The notes under the pieces were generated by a model that worked only from the letters and a program-made list of their open reading frames with translations, was not told the DNA's origin and did not search any database. Source: Methylobacterium currus (GTDB lineage: Bacteria > Pseudomonadota > Alphaproteobacteria > Rhizobiales > Beijerinckiaceae). Taken from it: DNA of 64,000 bases. Position 1 is the first letter of the stretch. Each line of letters begins with the position of its first letter. The position numbers and the translations under genes were made by a program. Positions 43,380 through 53,408 of the stretch are shown in pieces. The stretch spans positions 2,018,001 through 2,082,000 of the forward strand of contig NZ_CP028843.1 in the NCBI RefSeq assembly GCF_003058325.1, given 5' to 3'.

Positions 43380-44341
43380 CGGCACCTCTTCACCCGTCCG
43401 CGCCGGGGGGCGCCCTGGTCCTCCGCGGACTCACCCTCGGTTATGCCCGCCACCCGGCCGTCCACCACCTCGACGGGACGATTCCGCCCGGATCGCTCAC
43501 CGCGGTGGTCGGGCCGAACGGCGCCGGCAAGTCGACCCTGCTCAAGGGCATCATGGGCGAGATCGCTCCCCTGGAGGGCGAGGTCGCCCGCGCAGGCCTG
43601 GCCCGGCAGGACATCGCCTACCTGCCCCAGGCAGCCGAGATCGACCGGGCCTTCCCGATCGGCGTGTTCGACCTCGTGGCGATGGGGCTGTGGCGCCGGG
43701 TCGGGCCCTGGCGCTCGCTGATGCCGCACCGGGCCGCCGTTGCGGCGGCGCTGGCGGCGGTGGGCCTGACCGGCTTCGAGCGCCGGCCGATCGGCACGCT
43801 GTCGGGCGGCCAGCTGCGGCGGGCCCTGTTCGCCCGCGTCCTGCTCCAGGACGCACGGGTGATCCTGCTCGACGAGCCCTTCGCGGCGATCGATGCGCGC
43901 ACCACCGACGAGCTCCTGGCGCTGGTCCATGGCTGGCATGCGGAAGGCCGCACCGTCGTGGCGGTGCTGCACGACCTCGACCAGGTCGCCCGGCACTTCC
44001 CCTCGACCCTGCTGCTCGCCCGCGAGGCCGTGGCCTGGGGCGCGACGCGGGAGGTGCTCACCACCGACAACCTGCGCCGCGCCCGCCGGCTCTGCGAGGC
44101 CTGGGACGAGGATGCCCCTGTCTGCCGCGCCGCGGCCCATGCGTCCCGACACGACCCCGCACCGCACGACCACGGCCAGGGGTCGCACGACCACGGCCAG
44201 GGGTCGCACGACCACGGCCAGGGGTCGCACGACCACGGCCAGGGGTCGCACGACCACGGCCAGGGGTCGCACGACCACGGCCAGGGGTCGCACGACCACG
44301 GTCGGGGGTCGCACGACCACACCCACGGGCACGCCGCGTGA
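43376..44341 (+). CDS. znuC: Zinc ABC transporter ATP-binding protein with histidine-repeat tail
   Basis: A 321-residue ATPase energising zinc uptake. Walker A is VVGPNGAGKSTLLKG, the signature is LSGGQLRRALFARVLL, and Walker B is VILLDEPFAAID. Residues 264-321 are an added tail made of seven HDHGQGS-type heptads and a final DHTHGHAA, encoded by 21-base DNA repeats. The start is a GTG overlapping the small ORF; the stop overlaps znuB (GTGA). No periplasmic binding protein gene (znuA) is adjacent. Confidence 0.93.
   Translation: MTAPLHPSAPGGALVLRGLTLGYARHPAVHHLDGTIPPGSLTAVVGPNGAGKSTLLKGIMGEIAPLEGEVARAGLARQDIAYLPQAAEIDRAFPIGVFDLVAMGLWRRVGPWRSLMPHRAAVAAALAAVGLTGFERRPIGTLSGGQLRRALFARVLLQDARVILLDEPFAAIDARTTDELLALVHGWHAEGRTVVAVLHDLDQVARHFPSTLLLAREAVAWGATREVLTTDNLRRARRLCEAWDEDAPVCRAAAHASRHDPAPHDHGQGSHDHGQGSHDHGQGSHDHGQGSHDHGQGSHDHGQGSHDHGRGSHDHTHGHAA
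44164..44320 (+). repeat. Tandem 21-base repeats encoding the ZnuC histidine tail
   Basis: Six perfect copies of GCACGACCACGGCCAGGGGT plus C lie at 44164-44289, then one variant copy (GTCGG for CCAGG) at 44290-44310 and a partial copy to 44320. The unit length is a multiple of three, so copy-number change alters the tail in whole heptads without breaking the frame. Confidence 0.95.
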
Positions 44342-45204
44342 TCGATCTCCTGACGGCGCCCTTCGTCGAGTTCTCGTTCATGCGCCGGGCGCTCGCCGGC
44401 TGCGTCGCCCTGTCGGTCGGCGCCGCCCCGGTCGGCGTGTTCCTGACGCTGCGCCGCATGAGCCTGATGAGCGAGGCGATGAGCCACGCCATCCTGCCCG
44501 GCGCCGCGGTCGGCTTCCTGTGGGCCGGGCTGTCGCTGCCGGCGATGACGCTGGGCGGCCTCGTCGCCGGCCTGGCGGTGGCGCTGCTCTCCGGCTTCGT
44601 CGCCCGCTCGACGGTGTTGCGCGAGGATGCGAGCCTGGCGGCGTTCTACCTCATCTCGCTCGCCGGCGGCGTGCTGCTGATCTCGGCCCGGGGCTCGTCG
44701 ATCGACCTCCTGCACATCCTGTTCGGCACGGTGCTGGCCCTCGACGACGACGCCCTGATGCTGCTCGGCGGCATCGCCACCGTGACGCTCGCGGGCCTCG
44801 CCGTCGCCTACCGGCCGCTGGTGATGGAATGCGTCGATCCGCTCTTCCTGCGCTCGGTCGGCCGGGCGAGCGGGCCGGTGCATTACGGCTTCCTGGCCCT
44901 GGTGGTGCTCAACCTCGTCGGCGGCTTCGCGGCGCTCGGCACCCTGCTCGCCGTCGGGCTGATGCTGCTGCCGGCGATCACGGCCCGGTTCTGGGCCCTC
45001 GACCTCACCGGCCTGATGCCGGCGGCGGTGATCCTGGCGCTGATCGCGAGCGTGGCGGGCCTTCTCGTCTCCTACTACGCCAGCCTGCCCACCGGACCGG
45101 CGATCGTGCTCGCCGCCGGCGCGCTCTACCTCGCCTCGATGCTGCTCGGGCCCCGGGGCGGCCTGGTCTGGCGGCTGTTTCCCGCCCGTCATCTCGAGGC
45201 GTGA
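44338..45204 (+). CDS. znuB: Zinc ABC transporter permease
   Basis: A 288-residue inner-membrane permease with seven to eight hydrophobic segments. Family motifs are FMRRALAGCVALSVGAAPVGVFLTLRRMSLMSEAMSHAILPG near the N-terminus and VLNLVGGFAALGTLLAVGLMLLPAI later. The GTG start overlaps the znuC stop, giving co-translation. It converges with the DUF2256 gene, one base apart. Confidence 0.93.
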   Translation: MIDLLTAPFVEFSFMRRALAGCVALSVGAAPVGVFLTLRRMSLMSEAMSHAILPGAAVGFLWAGLSLPAMTLGGLVAGLAVALLSGFVARSTVLREDASLAAFYLISLAGGVLLISARGSSIDLLHILFGTVLALDDDALMLLGGIATVTLAGLAVAYRPLVMECVDPLFLRSVGRASGPVHYGFLALVVLNLVGGFAALGTLLAVGLMLLPAITARFWALDLTGLMPAAVILALIASVAGLLVSYYASLPTGPAIVLAAGALYLASMLLGPRGGLVWRLFPARHLEA

Positions 45205-45205
45205 G

Positions 45206-45391
45206 CTACCCGGACGCGCCGGATCCGGGCGGCCGCGCCGGCTCGCCCCGATGCGCCGCCCGCCGGCAGGCGTCCGAGCAGTAGCGCACCTCGTCCCAGA
45301 CCCGCTCCCACTTCTTGCGCCAGGCGAAGGGCCGGCCGCACTGGGCGCATATCTTCTGCGGCAGGTCGCCCTTGCGGCGCATCTTCGGCAT
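45206..45391 (-). CDS. DUF2256 family small zinc-ribbon-like protein
   Basis: A 61-residue protein: [28 protein letters not shown] and then [13 protein letters not shown]. The CxxC and CxxxC pairs suggest one bound zinc. DUF2256 has no known function and often lies near genes of the iron-sulfur photolyase family, as here. It is seven bases downstream of the formyltransferase gene. Confidence 0.88.
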   Translation of the reverse strand: MPKMRRKGDLPQKICAQCGRPFAWRKKWERVWDEVRYCSDACRRAAHRGEPARPPGSGASG

Positions 45392-45398
45392 CGCGGCG

Positions 45399-46265
45399 TC
45401 AGCGCCCCATCTTGTCCGCGTCGGCGAGCGGGACGCTGCTCCAGCGGGTAATCTGCACGTAGCCGTCCCGGGCCGCCACCAGGAGGTGACGGCGATAGGC
45501 ATGCACCACAGCGCCGGGGGCGTGGCGGTGCGGCTCGGTCCAGCCGTGGGCCTCCAGCACGAAGATCCGGTTGTCGTTGACCCGCGCCAGGGTCTCGATG
45601 GTGCCGAAGGCCCGGATCCGGCGCAGGATCGCCGCGACCGGCTGGCGGAAATCGAGGCTGCGATCGAGGTCGGTGACCCGCGGCCAGTAGGCGCCATCGC
45701 CCTGCGGCTCGGCCTTGCGCCACAGGGCGGGCAGGTCGCGGGCGATCGGTCCGCGGGCGAGCCGCATCGCCGCCATCTGGCAGCGGGCGAGCAGGGTCTC
45801 GTGCGTCTCCGCGCCGGAGAGCGAAAAGATGTCCTGGGCCAGGATGTCGCCGGTGTCGAACCCCTCCTCGGCCAGAACGTGGGCGGTCACGCCCCAGCTC
45901 TCGTAGGAATCCAGGACGGCGCGGAACAAGGGGTAGGGCCCGCGCCCGTCCGGCAGCGGCGAGGGATGGATGTTGAGGGCGTAGCGCACCCGGCCCGGCC
46001 AGCCGGTGATCAGCCACGGATAGCCCGCCACCACCAGCGCCCAGTCGCGCCCATGCTCGGCCGACAGCGCCTCGATATCGGCGACGCGGATGCGCGAGAG
46101 CTGGATCGGCACCCGGTGCCGCCGGGCGAGCGCCACGACCGCCTCGTTCTGGTCGTAGATCCCGTCGCAGGGGCGGGAGAACAGCTTGATCGGCTGCCAG
46201 CCCGCCGCGACCAGGGCCTCGAACACACCGCCCAGGAAGTCGATTCCCGCGAAGGCGAATTTCAC
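45399..46265 (-). CDS. Formyltransferase family protein (methionyl-tRNA formyltransferase-like)
   Basis: A 288-residue protein with the formyltransferase catalytic pattern: [23 protein letters not shown] contains the N and H of the family active site, and [20 protein letters not shown] carries the conserved aspartate. The N-terminal [23 protein letters not shown] is the Rossmann-like start. The GTG at 46265 has AAGGAG eleven bases upstream. It is unlikely to be the true Fmt, given its divergence and context; the substrate may be a sugar nucleotide or another amine. Confidence 0.83.
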   Translation of the reverse strand: MKFAFAGIDFLGGVFEALVAAGWQPIKLFSRPCDGIYDQNEAVVALARRHRVPIQLSRIRVADIEALSAEHGRDWALVVAGYPWLITGWPGRVRYALNIHPSPLPDGRGPYPLFRAVLDSYESWGVTAHVLAEEGFDTGDILAQDIFSLSGAETHETLLARCQMAAMRLARGPIARDLPALWRKAEPQGDGAYWPRVTDLDRSLDFRQPVAAILRRIRAFGTIETLARVNDNRIFVLEAHGWTEPHRHAPGAVVHAYRRHLLVAARDGYVQITRWSSVPLADADKMGR

Positions 46266-46469
46266 GTCACGACTCCTTGCCCAACGATCCCGGCCCAACG
46301 ATCCCCGCCTGCCGATCCCCGGCCCGCGGATCTGCCGCCCCTGCGTCGGTTCAGCCCGCCGCCGACGACCCCGATCGCCCTAGCTAGCGTGATGGGACGC
46401 CGGAGGGGAGCCGCAATGGCGCGCAGATCGATCAATCCTTCGTACCGTCGCGGGGGAGGCTGACCGCAC

Positions 46470-48071
46470 ATGCGCACGCTCCGCCTCGTCCTCGGCGACC
46501 AGCTCCATCCCCGGCTCGCCACCCTCACCGACCTCGATCCCGGCGCCGACACGGTGTTGATGGTCGAAGTCGCCGAGGAGGCGACCTATGTGCGTCACCA
46601 CAAGCAGAAGCTGGTGCTGGTCTTCTCAGGCATGCGCCACTTCGCGGCCGAGTTGCGCGGGCGCGGCATCGCGGTCGACTACGTCGCCCTCGAGGATCCG
46701 GGCAACGCCGGCTCGTTCACCGGCGAGCTCGCCCGGGCCATCGCCCGCCACCGGCCCGACCGGATCGTCGTGACGGAACCGGGCGAGTGGCGGGTCGAGG
46801 CGATGATGCGAACGTGGGAGGAGCGGTTCGGCTTAGCCGTCGAGATCCGGGACGACACCCGCTTCCTGTGCCCGCGCCCGGTCTTCGCCCGCTGGGCGGA
46901 GGGGCGCGAGACTCTCCGGATGGAGACCTTCTACCGTGCCATGCGCCGGCGCACCGGCCTGCTGATGGAGGGGCGCGAGCCGGTGGGCGGGCGCTGGAAC
47001 TTCGACCACGACAACCGCCGCCGCCTGCCCCCCGGCCATACCGTACCGGAGCGCCGCCGCTTCGCGCCCGACGCGGTGACGAAGGAGGTGATGGACCTCG
47101 TCGCCCGCCGCTTCCCCGACCATTTCGGCGATCTCGACGGCTTCGCCTGGCCGGTGACCCGCGCCGAGGCCCTCGAGGCCCTGCGCCACTTCCTGGACGA
47201 GTGCCTGCCCGCGTTCGGCGACTACCAGGACGCGATGCGGGCCGGCACGCCGTTCCTCTATCACGGCCTGATCGCGCCGGCCCTCAATCTCGGCCTCCTC
47301 GATGCCGAGGAGGTCTGCCGCGCGGCGGACGACCGCTGGCGCGACGGCGCCGCGCCCCTCAACGCCGTCGAGGGCTTCATCCGCCAGATCCTCGGCTGGC
47401 GCGAATACGTGCGCGGGCTCTACTGGACGCGGATGCCGGACTATCCCGAGACCAACGCGCTCGAGGCCACCCGCGACCTGCCGTGGTTCTACTGGTCGGG
47501 CGAGACCGCCATGGCGTGCCTCGCCGAATGCATCCGCGACACCAAGGCCCATGCCCATGCCCACCACATCCAGCGCCTGATGGTGCTGGGCAACTTCGCG
47601 CTGCTGGCCGGCCTCGCGCCGCGCCAGGTCGAGGAGTGGTTCCTGGTGGTCTATGCCGATGCCTACGAGTGGGTGGAATTGCCCAACGTCCACGGCATGG
47701 CGCTCTGGGCCGATGGCGGGCTTCTGGGCTCGAAGCCCTACGCGTCGTCCGGCGCCTACATCGACCGGATGTCGGATTACTGCCGCGGTTGCGCCTACGA
47801 CGTGAAGGCGAAGACCGGGGCGACCGCCTGCCCGTTCAACTACCTCTACTGGAACTTCCTGATCGCCCACGAGGATCGCCTGCGCGGCAACCCGCGCCTC
47901 GCCATGCCGTACCGCACCCTGGAGACGATGGCGCCGGGACGCCGCGACGCGATCGTGGCGGATGCCGCCCGCTTCCTCGACGCCCTGGACGCCTCAGAGG
48001 GGCAGCCAGGCGGTGAGCGTGCCGTAGACGCCCGGGCGCCGGACCTGTTCCTCGTAGAGCCAGCCGGCTGA
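46470..48071 (+). CDS. Iron-sulfur bacterial (6-4) photolyase / cryptochrome (FeS-BCP, PhrB-like)
   Basis: A 533-residue flavoprotein of the COG3046 group. MRTLRLVLGDQLHP is the family start. Cysteines at 350, 438, 441 and 454 (MACLAEC and YCRGCAYDVK...TACPF) fall at the same positions as the 4Fe-4S ligands known for Agrobacterium PhrB, and IRQILGWREYVRGLYW with HHIQRLMVLGNFALLAG forms the FAD pocket. It should repair (6-4) photoproducts in light. The last 26 residues are unconserved and overlap the end of the opposite BcsS-like gene by 78 bases. It is divergent from the formyltransferase gene. Confidence 0.92.
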   Translation: MRTLRLVLGDQLHPRLATLTDLDPGADTVLMVEVAEEATYVRHHKQKLVLVFSGMRHFAAELRGRGIAVDYVALEDPGNAGSFTGELARAIARHRPDRIVVTEPGEWRVEAMMRTWEERFGLAVEIRDDTRFLCPRPVFARWAEGRETLRMETFYRAMRRRTGLLMEGREPVGGRWNFDHDNRRRLPPGHTVPERRRFAPDAVTKEVMDLVARRFPDHFGDLDGFAWPVTRAEALEALRHFLDECLPAFGDYQDAMRAGTPFLYHGLIAPALNLGLLDAEEVCRAADDRWRDGAAPLNAVEGFIRQILGWREYVRGLYWTRMPDYPETNALEATRDLPWFYWSGETAMACLAECIRDTKAHAHAHHIQRLMVLGNFALLAGLAPRQVEEWFLVVYADAYEWVELPNVHGMALWADGGLLGSKPYASSGAYIDRMSDYCRGCAYDVKAKTGATACPFNYLYWNFLIAHEDRLRGNPRLAMPYRTLETMAPGRRDAIVADAARFLDALDASEGQPGGERAVDARAPDLFLVEPAG

Positions 48072-48746
48072 GACGCGGACGCTCACCCGCGCCACCGCGA
48101 AATCGGTCGCGTGGAGGCCGAGGCTCCATTTCCGGTAGCCGGTCCGGTCGGCATAGAGCGCCGCTTCGGGCCCCAGATAGGCTGCGCTCGAGGCCGGCAG
48201 CCTGACGCCCCAGGAGATCCGGCTCCAGGCGCTCCCGCGAGCCGTGCCGCCGATCAGCGTCGCGGTGAGGAGCGTCGCCTCGGTCGGCCGGGCCCACAGC
48301 TCGCCCTGCACCCGGACCCCGATTCGCGGCGCCGGCAGCCGCCGGGTGCCGGGGCTGTCGAGCACCTCGAAGGCGAGCTCGGGCCCGGCGAACAGGGCGG
48401 CGACGCCCCAGTCGCGCACCCATTGCCACCCGGCGAGCGCCCCGGCCTGCACGGTGTGGCGCAGGGTGCGGGGCGGGGCGATGCCGGCCTGCGCCCGCTT
48501 GTCGCCCCACCAGTCCCGCTCCGGCCGCACTCCGTAGCCGAGGGTGCCGAGGGCCACCACACCGTCCCGGGAGACCCTGCCGGGCGCCACCTTGGCGCCG
48601 GCGCTGACGAAGGTCGAGCGGCCCGCATCCAGGCTGCCGAACAGCACGGTGCGCACGTCGTCCCGCTCGTCGGCGAGCGCGCCGCCGGGGCAGGCGAGGC
48701 TGGCCACCGCATAGAGCAGGACCGGATGAACCGAGGGAGGAGGCAC
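47994..48746 (-). CDS. BcsS-like outer-surface protein (cellulose biosynthesis protein BcsS family, tentative)
   Basis: About 250 residues beginning with a signal peptide (PPPSVHPVLLYAVASLACPGGALA). The mature part is rich in alternating beta-type segments: VLFGSLDAGRSTFVSAGAKV, GVVALGTLGYG, AYLGPEAALYADRTGYRKWSLGLHATDF and VRVSAGWLYEE. It looks like a small outer-membrane beta-barrel. The pattern resembles BcsS proteins of Methylobacteriaceae, but no cellulose synthase gene is near. The GTG start at 48746 fits the promoter at 48777-48805; ribosome site is weak. Confidence 0.55.
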   Translation of the reverse strand: MPPPSVHPVLLYAVASLACPGGALADERDDVRTVLFGSLDAGRSTFVSAGAKVAPGRVSRDGVVALGTLGYGVRPERDWWGDKRAQAGIAPPRTLRHTVQAGALAGWQWVRDWGVAALFAGPELAFEVLDSPGTRRLPAPRIGVRVQGELWARPTEATLLTATLIGGTARGSAWSRISWGVRLPASSAAYLGPEAALYADRTGYRKWSLGLHATDFAVARVSVRVSAGWLYEEQVRRPGVYGTLTAWLPL

Positions 48747-48776
48747 GCCGGCCCGGTCTGTCGTTGCGTCAATGAA

Positions 48777-48805
48777 AATATCTTTTCCATAAAACGCTGC
48801 GTCAA
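48777..48805 (-). promoter_or_regulatory. Predicted promoter for the BcsS-like gene
   Basis: On the minus strand TTGACG (48805-48800), 17 bases and GATATT (48782-48777) resemble sigma-70 -35 and -10 elements. The segment is AT-rich against a GC-rich background. Transcription would begin about 20-25 bases before the GTG at 48746. Confidence 0.55.
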
Positions 48806-49093
48806 GTCGGCGCCATGACGACGCACAGGCGAACGGCGACGTGGTCCGGCAACCTTGCGGGAACCGGACCGGGCACGAGCGGCCCTGCCTCCGGGGCATC
48901 ACGGTCAGCCACCGGCGGAACGATCAGCCCGTGACTGTCAGCACTCGCGTGCAGAGGCTGCTATTGCCTGAAAAATCAACGAATTAGCCACCGTTTTCGC
49001 TTGAGCTTAAGCATCGATTAACCGCATCATCGGACGCTTGGTCGGCAAAGCGCTACGCACCCGAGAAGGATCGTCAACCGTTCAGGAGGTGTC

Positions 49094-49363
49094 ATGGTCT
49101 CCAAGGAGTTTCGCCAGCAGATCGAGGGATACGGGCTGACCACGGCCCACATCCTCTACCGTATCCCCGATCATCCCGGCGTGCTGCAGACCTATGTCTG
49201 GCAGGATTACGACCTCGCCCCGCGCTTCCCGGTGCTCACCGGCTTCTTGGATTTCTGGAAGCGTGAGCTGGAGGGGCCGCTGCATTCGGTCCGGGTGGCC
49301 CATTCGCAACTGATCAAGCCGGCGGAGTTCCGGGCCGTGAACGGGGTGCTGACGCTGCACTGA
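49094..49363 (+). CDS. usg: Usg family protein
   Basis: An 89-residue protein typical of Alphaproteobacteria: VSKEFRQQIEGYGLTTAHILYRIPDHP, QTYVWQDYDLAPRFPVL, FLDFWKRELEGPLHSVRVAH and AEFRAV. The function is unknown. AGGAGGT at 49084-49090 gives a strong ribosome site. It has a 347-base upstream gap shared with the BcsS-like gene. Confidence 0.9.
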   Translation: MVSKEFRQQIEGYGLTTAHILYRIPDHPGVLQTYVWQDYDLAPRFPVLTGFLDFWKRELEGPLHSVRVAHSQLIKPAEFRAVNGVLTLH

Positions 49364-49739
49364 AATCAGGGCGCCCGGCATCTTTCTCACAGGTCTGCCC
49401 TACGATTGCCCGGTTGGCCGTGTGTGAGGCCCGTCACGGCCGCGCTCTCGAGGAGCGCGGCGCTCACGTCGGTGAATCATGCACAGGCGCATTCTCTCCG
49501 CGGCCGGGCCGCTTCGACGGCGGCTCGGACCCCTTCTCGCCGCAGGTCCCGTCCGCGCCGATCTCGGCGCGGGGACGACCCATGCGCGCGGGTTGGCCCG
49601 GGCGGCGGAGTGGGCTAGAGGGGGCCGGGCGACCCCGGCCCGGGGCGCCGCGACCCCGCCGGCGCGTGCCGCGACCCCGCCCGGGGGCGCCACGAGCCCG
49701 CCAGGGGGCGCCTCCCCGGCACCGGACGGCCAGAGCCCC
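49364..49739. other. Gap upstream of exoD, possibly coding for an N-terminal extension
   Basis: No independent gene was recognised. The exoD frame is open from an ATG at 49479, which would add 87 residues rich in Ala, Pro, Gly, Thr and Arg with imperfect repeats of a GCG/CCC-rich unit at about 49630-49720. The extension has no family similarity and no clear ribosome site, so it is treated as non-coding with doubt. Confidence 0.45.
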
Positions 49740-50363
49740 GTGACGCAATTCGCCCGTACCTCCGAGGTCCTGACCGTCCTCGCCGCCCAGGAGACCGAGC
49801 GGCTGACCGTCGGCGACATCGTGGCGGTCCTGCGCGACCGGGCCTTCGCGCTCCTCGTCGTGCTGCTCGGCCTGCCCAACTGCCTGCCGATGCCGCCGCC
49901 GATCCCGCTGATCTGCGGCCTGCTCCTCGCCCTGGTGGCGGCGCAGATCGCCGCCGGCATGTCGGCCCCCTGGCTGCCCCGCGCGCTGCTCGGCCGCTCG
50001 ATCGCCCGGTCCGACCTGCAGCGGGCGGTCTCCCGCGCGGTGCCGCTGCTGCGCCGGCTCGAGCGCTGGTCGCGGCCGCGGCTGCGGGTGTTCGAGAACG
50101 ACATCGGCATGCGCACCATGGGGCTGCTGCTCCTCGCGCTCGCCCTGGTGCTGATCGTCGCTGCGCCGCTCGTCGGCCAGATCCCGCTCGGCCTCGCGGT
50201 CACGCTGGTCGGCCTCGGCCTCGTCGAGCGCGACGGCATCGTAGTGGCGGCGGGCCTCGGCGTCGGGGTGCTGGGCGTGCTGCTCAACCTCGGCTTCGTC
50301 TACGCGGTGTTCACCGGCGTGATGGGGCTCCTGAATCTCGGAGCGGCCGCGGCGGGGGCGTGA
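49740..50363 (+). CDS. exoD: ExoD family exopolysaccharide synthesis protein
   Basis: About 207 residues. ExoD proteins are integral membrane proteins linked to exopolysaccharide production and alkaline tolerance in rhizobia. Family segments are LTVGDIVAVLRDRAFALLVVLLGLPNCLPMPPPIPLICG and the later GQIPLGLAVTLVGLGLVERDGIVVAAGLGVG. Four hydrophobic segments are visible. The GTG at 49740 gives the usual length; a longer form from 49479 is possible. The first strong match to the family is at SEVLTVLAAQE. Confidence 0.8.
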   Translation: MTQFARTSEVLTVLAAQETERLTVGDIVAVLRDRAFALLVVLLGLPNCLPMPPPIPLICGLLLALVAAQIAAGMSAPWLPRALLGRSIARSDLQRAVSRAVPLLRRLERWSRPRLRVFENDIGMRTMGLLLLALALVLIVAAPLVGQIPLGLAVTLVGLGLVERDGIVVAAGLGVGVLGVLLNLGFVYAVFTGVMGLLNLGAAAAGA

Positions 50364-50486
50364 GGCTCACGTTCGGGTGACGGCTGACGCCCGGATGCGC
50401 ATCCGAGCGTTGGTCGCGGTCGGGATCCCGCGCGCGGGGCCGGCCCGACCTGACGGAGCCCCCCCGCATCCAGGCGGAAAGACGCG

Positions 50487-51104
50487 ATGTCCCTCTCGGT
50501 CAACCTTCCGCTGATCCTCTCGGCGGCCTTCGTCGCCAGCCCCGGGCCCGCCACCCTGGCGATCGCCGACACCGCGATGCAGGCCGGGCGCCGCACCGGC
50601 CTGGCCCTCGCCCTCGGCGTCGTGACCGGATCGCTGATCTGGTCGGTCGCCGCGGCCCTCGGGCTCGCGGCGGTCATGGCGTCGAGCGGGTGGATGCTGG
50701 AGGTGCTACGCTATCTCGGCGGGGCCTACCTGCTGGTCCTGGCCTTCAAGTCGGCGCGCAGCGCGATCCGGGGGCCGGCCGCGATGGAGCGGAACGCCGC
50801 CGAGGTCTCGGCCTCGCGGGCCTACGCCAAGGGCCTCGCCCTGCACCTGACCAACCCGAAGGCGATCCTGTTCTTCGGCTCGCTCTACACGCTCGGCCTG
50901 TCGCCGCAGGCCTCTCCGGCCGAACTGGTCCTGGTCATCGCCGCCGTCGGGCTTCAGAGCGCCGCGATCTTCACCGGCTACGCTTTGCTGTTCTCGAACG
51001 GACGGCTGGCGCGGGGATACCTGCGCCTGCGGCGCTGGTTCGAGGGCGCCTTCGCGGTGCTCTTCGCCGGAGCGGGCCTGAAGGTTCTGGCCTCGCGGCT
51101 GTAA
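50487..51104 (+). CDS. LysE family exporter
   Basis: A 205-residue membrane protein of the LysE/RhtB superfamily with about six hydrophobic segments. AAFVASPGPATLAIADTAMQAGRRTGLALALGVVTGS is the family N-terminus with the conserved SPGP, and GLALHLTNPKAILFFGSLYTLGL follows in the middle. It would export an amino acid or related metabolite. It converges with the MobA-like gene with three bases between. Confidence 0.93.
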   Translation: MSLSVNLPLILSAAFVASPGPATLAIADTAMQAGRRTGLALALGVVTGSLIWSVAAALGLAAVMASSGWMLEVLRYLGGAYLLVLAFKSARSAIRGPAAMERNAAEVSASRAYAKGLALHLTNPKAILFFGSLYTLGLSPQASPAELVLVIAAVGLQSAAIFTGYALLFSNGRLARGYLRLRRWFEGAFAVLFAGAGLKVLASRL

Positions 51105-51107
51105 TCC

Positions 51108-51693
51108 TTACGACAGGCCCGCCAGGGCCGCCGGCGTATCCACGTCGATCAGCACGCCGGCCTCGTCCACCGGCAAGTCCAGCACGTCGTCGCGCCGCGC
51201 CAGCAGCGGGCCGGCGCCGCGGTCGCCGGTCAGCGCCGCGAGGCCAGGGCCGAGGAGCCGGCGGTTGAGCAGCACCGGGTTGCCGCGCTGCCCGTCCCGC
51301 ACCGGCACGACCGCGGAGGGGGCGACGGGCGCGGCGCGGAACGCCTCGGCGAGCTGCGCCAGCAGGAGAGGCCCGACCCGCGGCATGTCGCCGAGGAGCA
51401 CGAACGCCGCCCCGACGTCGTCCGGCAGGGCGCCGAGCCCGGTGCGGAGCGAGGTCGAGAGGCCAGCCGCATAATCGGGGTTGTCGACCAGGGTCAGCGG
51501 CAGCCCGGCGAGCGCCGCGCGGACCTCCGCGCCCGCATGGCCGAGCACCGCCACGACCGGCCCGAGATCCGCCGCCACCGCCGCCTGCGCCGCATGGCGC
51601 ACCAGCGGCTTGCCGTCGAGAAGGCTCAACAGCTTCGGGCTCGCGCCGAAGCGGGTGCCGCGGCCGGCGGCGAGCAGCACCGTGCCGACCGGC

Positions 51694-51704
<11 letters not shown>
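51108..51704 (-). CDS. MobA-like molybdenum cofactor nucleotidyltransferase (MocA type)
   Basis: A 198-residue NTP transferase. VLLAAGRGTRFGASPKLLSLLDGKPLVRH is the nucleotide-binding start, LVDNPDYAAGLSTSLRTGL the middle motif, and FVLLGDMPRV the metal-binding aspartate segment. Such enzymes load CMP or GMP on molybdopterin; the CoxL-type hydroxylase needs the cytosine dinucleotide, so a CTP-dependent MocA role fits. It overlaps the molybdopterin-binding protein gene by 11 bases and is the last gene of the cox cluster. Confidence 0.88.
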
Positions 51705-52709
<1,005 letters not shown>

Positions 52710-52713
<4 letters not shown>

Positions 52714-53408
52714 GCGGGCGACCGGCGCCGGTCCTGGCGCAACGCCGCGATCACCTGGGCCAGCACCGAGACGGCGATCTCGGCCGGGCTGACGGCGCCG
52801 ATGTCGAGACCGATCGGCGCGGCGATGCGGCCGATCTGCTCGTCGCTCAAGCCGGCGGCCGTCAGGCGCTCGACGCGCCGCCCATGCGTCTTCCGGGAGC
52901 CCAGCGCCCCGACATAGAAGCATTCGGCCTTGAGCGCCGCGACGAGGGCCGGATCGTCGATCTTCGGATCGTGGGTCAGGGCCGCGAGCGCGGTGTAGCG
53001 GTCGAGCGGCGGCAGCTGTGCCAGGGCGTCGTCCGGCCAGAGCGGCAGCAGCGTCACATCGGGAAAGCGCTCCGGCGTCGCGAAGGCGGTGCGCGGATCG
53101 ATGATCGCGACGTCGAGCTCCGTCGCCTGCGCCATCGGGGCGAGGGCCTGGCTGATATGGACCGCGCCGATGACGACGAGGCGCGGCGGCGGCACCTGTA
53201 CGGTGAGGAACAGCGCCTGCCCCTCCGCCTCGACGATCCCGCTCTTGCCCGATCGGAACCGCGCCGACAGCTCGGACGCCAATGGATCGGCGTGGACCTC
53301 GGCCTCCCGCACCAGGCGCTGGGCGCCGTCGGCGGTGTTGGTGACCAGGATGACGGCGCGGCGGGCGGCGCGCTCCCGGTTCATCTCCCGCAGGATGTCG
53401 AGCCTCAC
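52710..53408 (-). CDS. XdhC/CoxF-like protein, C-terminal Rossmann half
   Basis: A 232-residue protein. LVVIGAVHISQALAPMAQATELDVAIIDPR is the Rossmann motif of the XdhC C-terminal domain; LTHDPKIDDPALVAALKAECFYVGALGSRKTHGRRVERL and GLDIGAVSPAEIAVSVLAQVIA complete it. It helps deliver sulfurated molybdenum cofactor to hydroxylases. The matching N-terminal domain is a separate gene just upstream, overlapping by four bases. Confidence 0.9.

Noticed and set aside
44164..44320. Regular 21-base repeats considered as a CRISPR-like array
   Set aside because: Repeats are directly adjacent without spacers, are in frame within znuC and encode histidine heptads.
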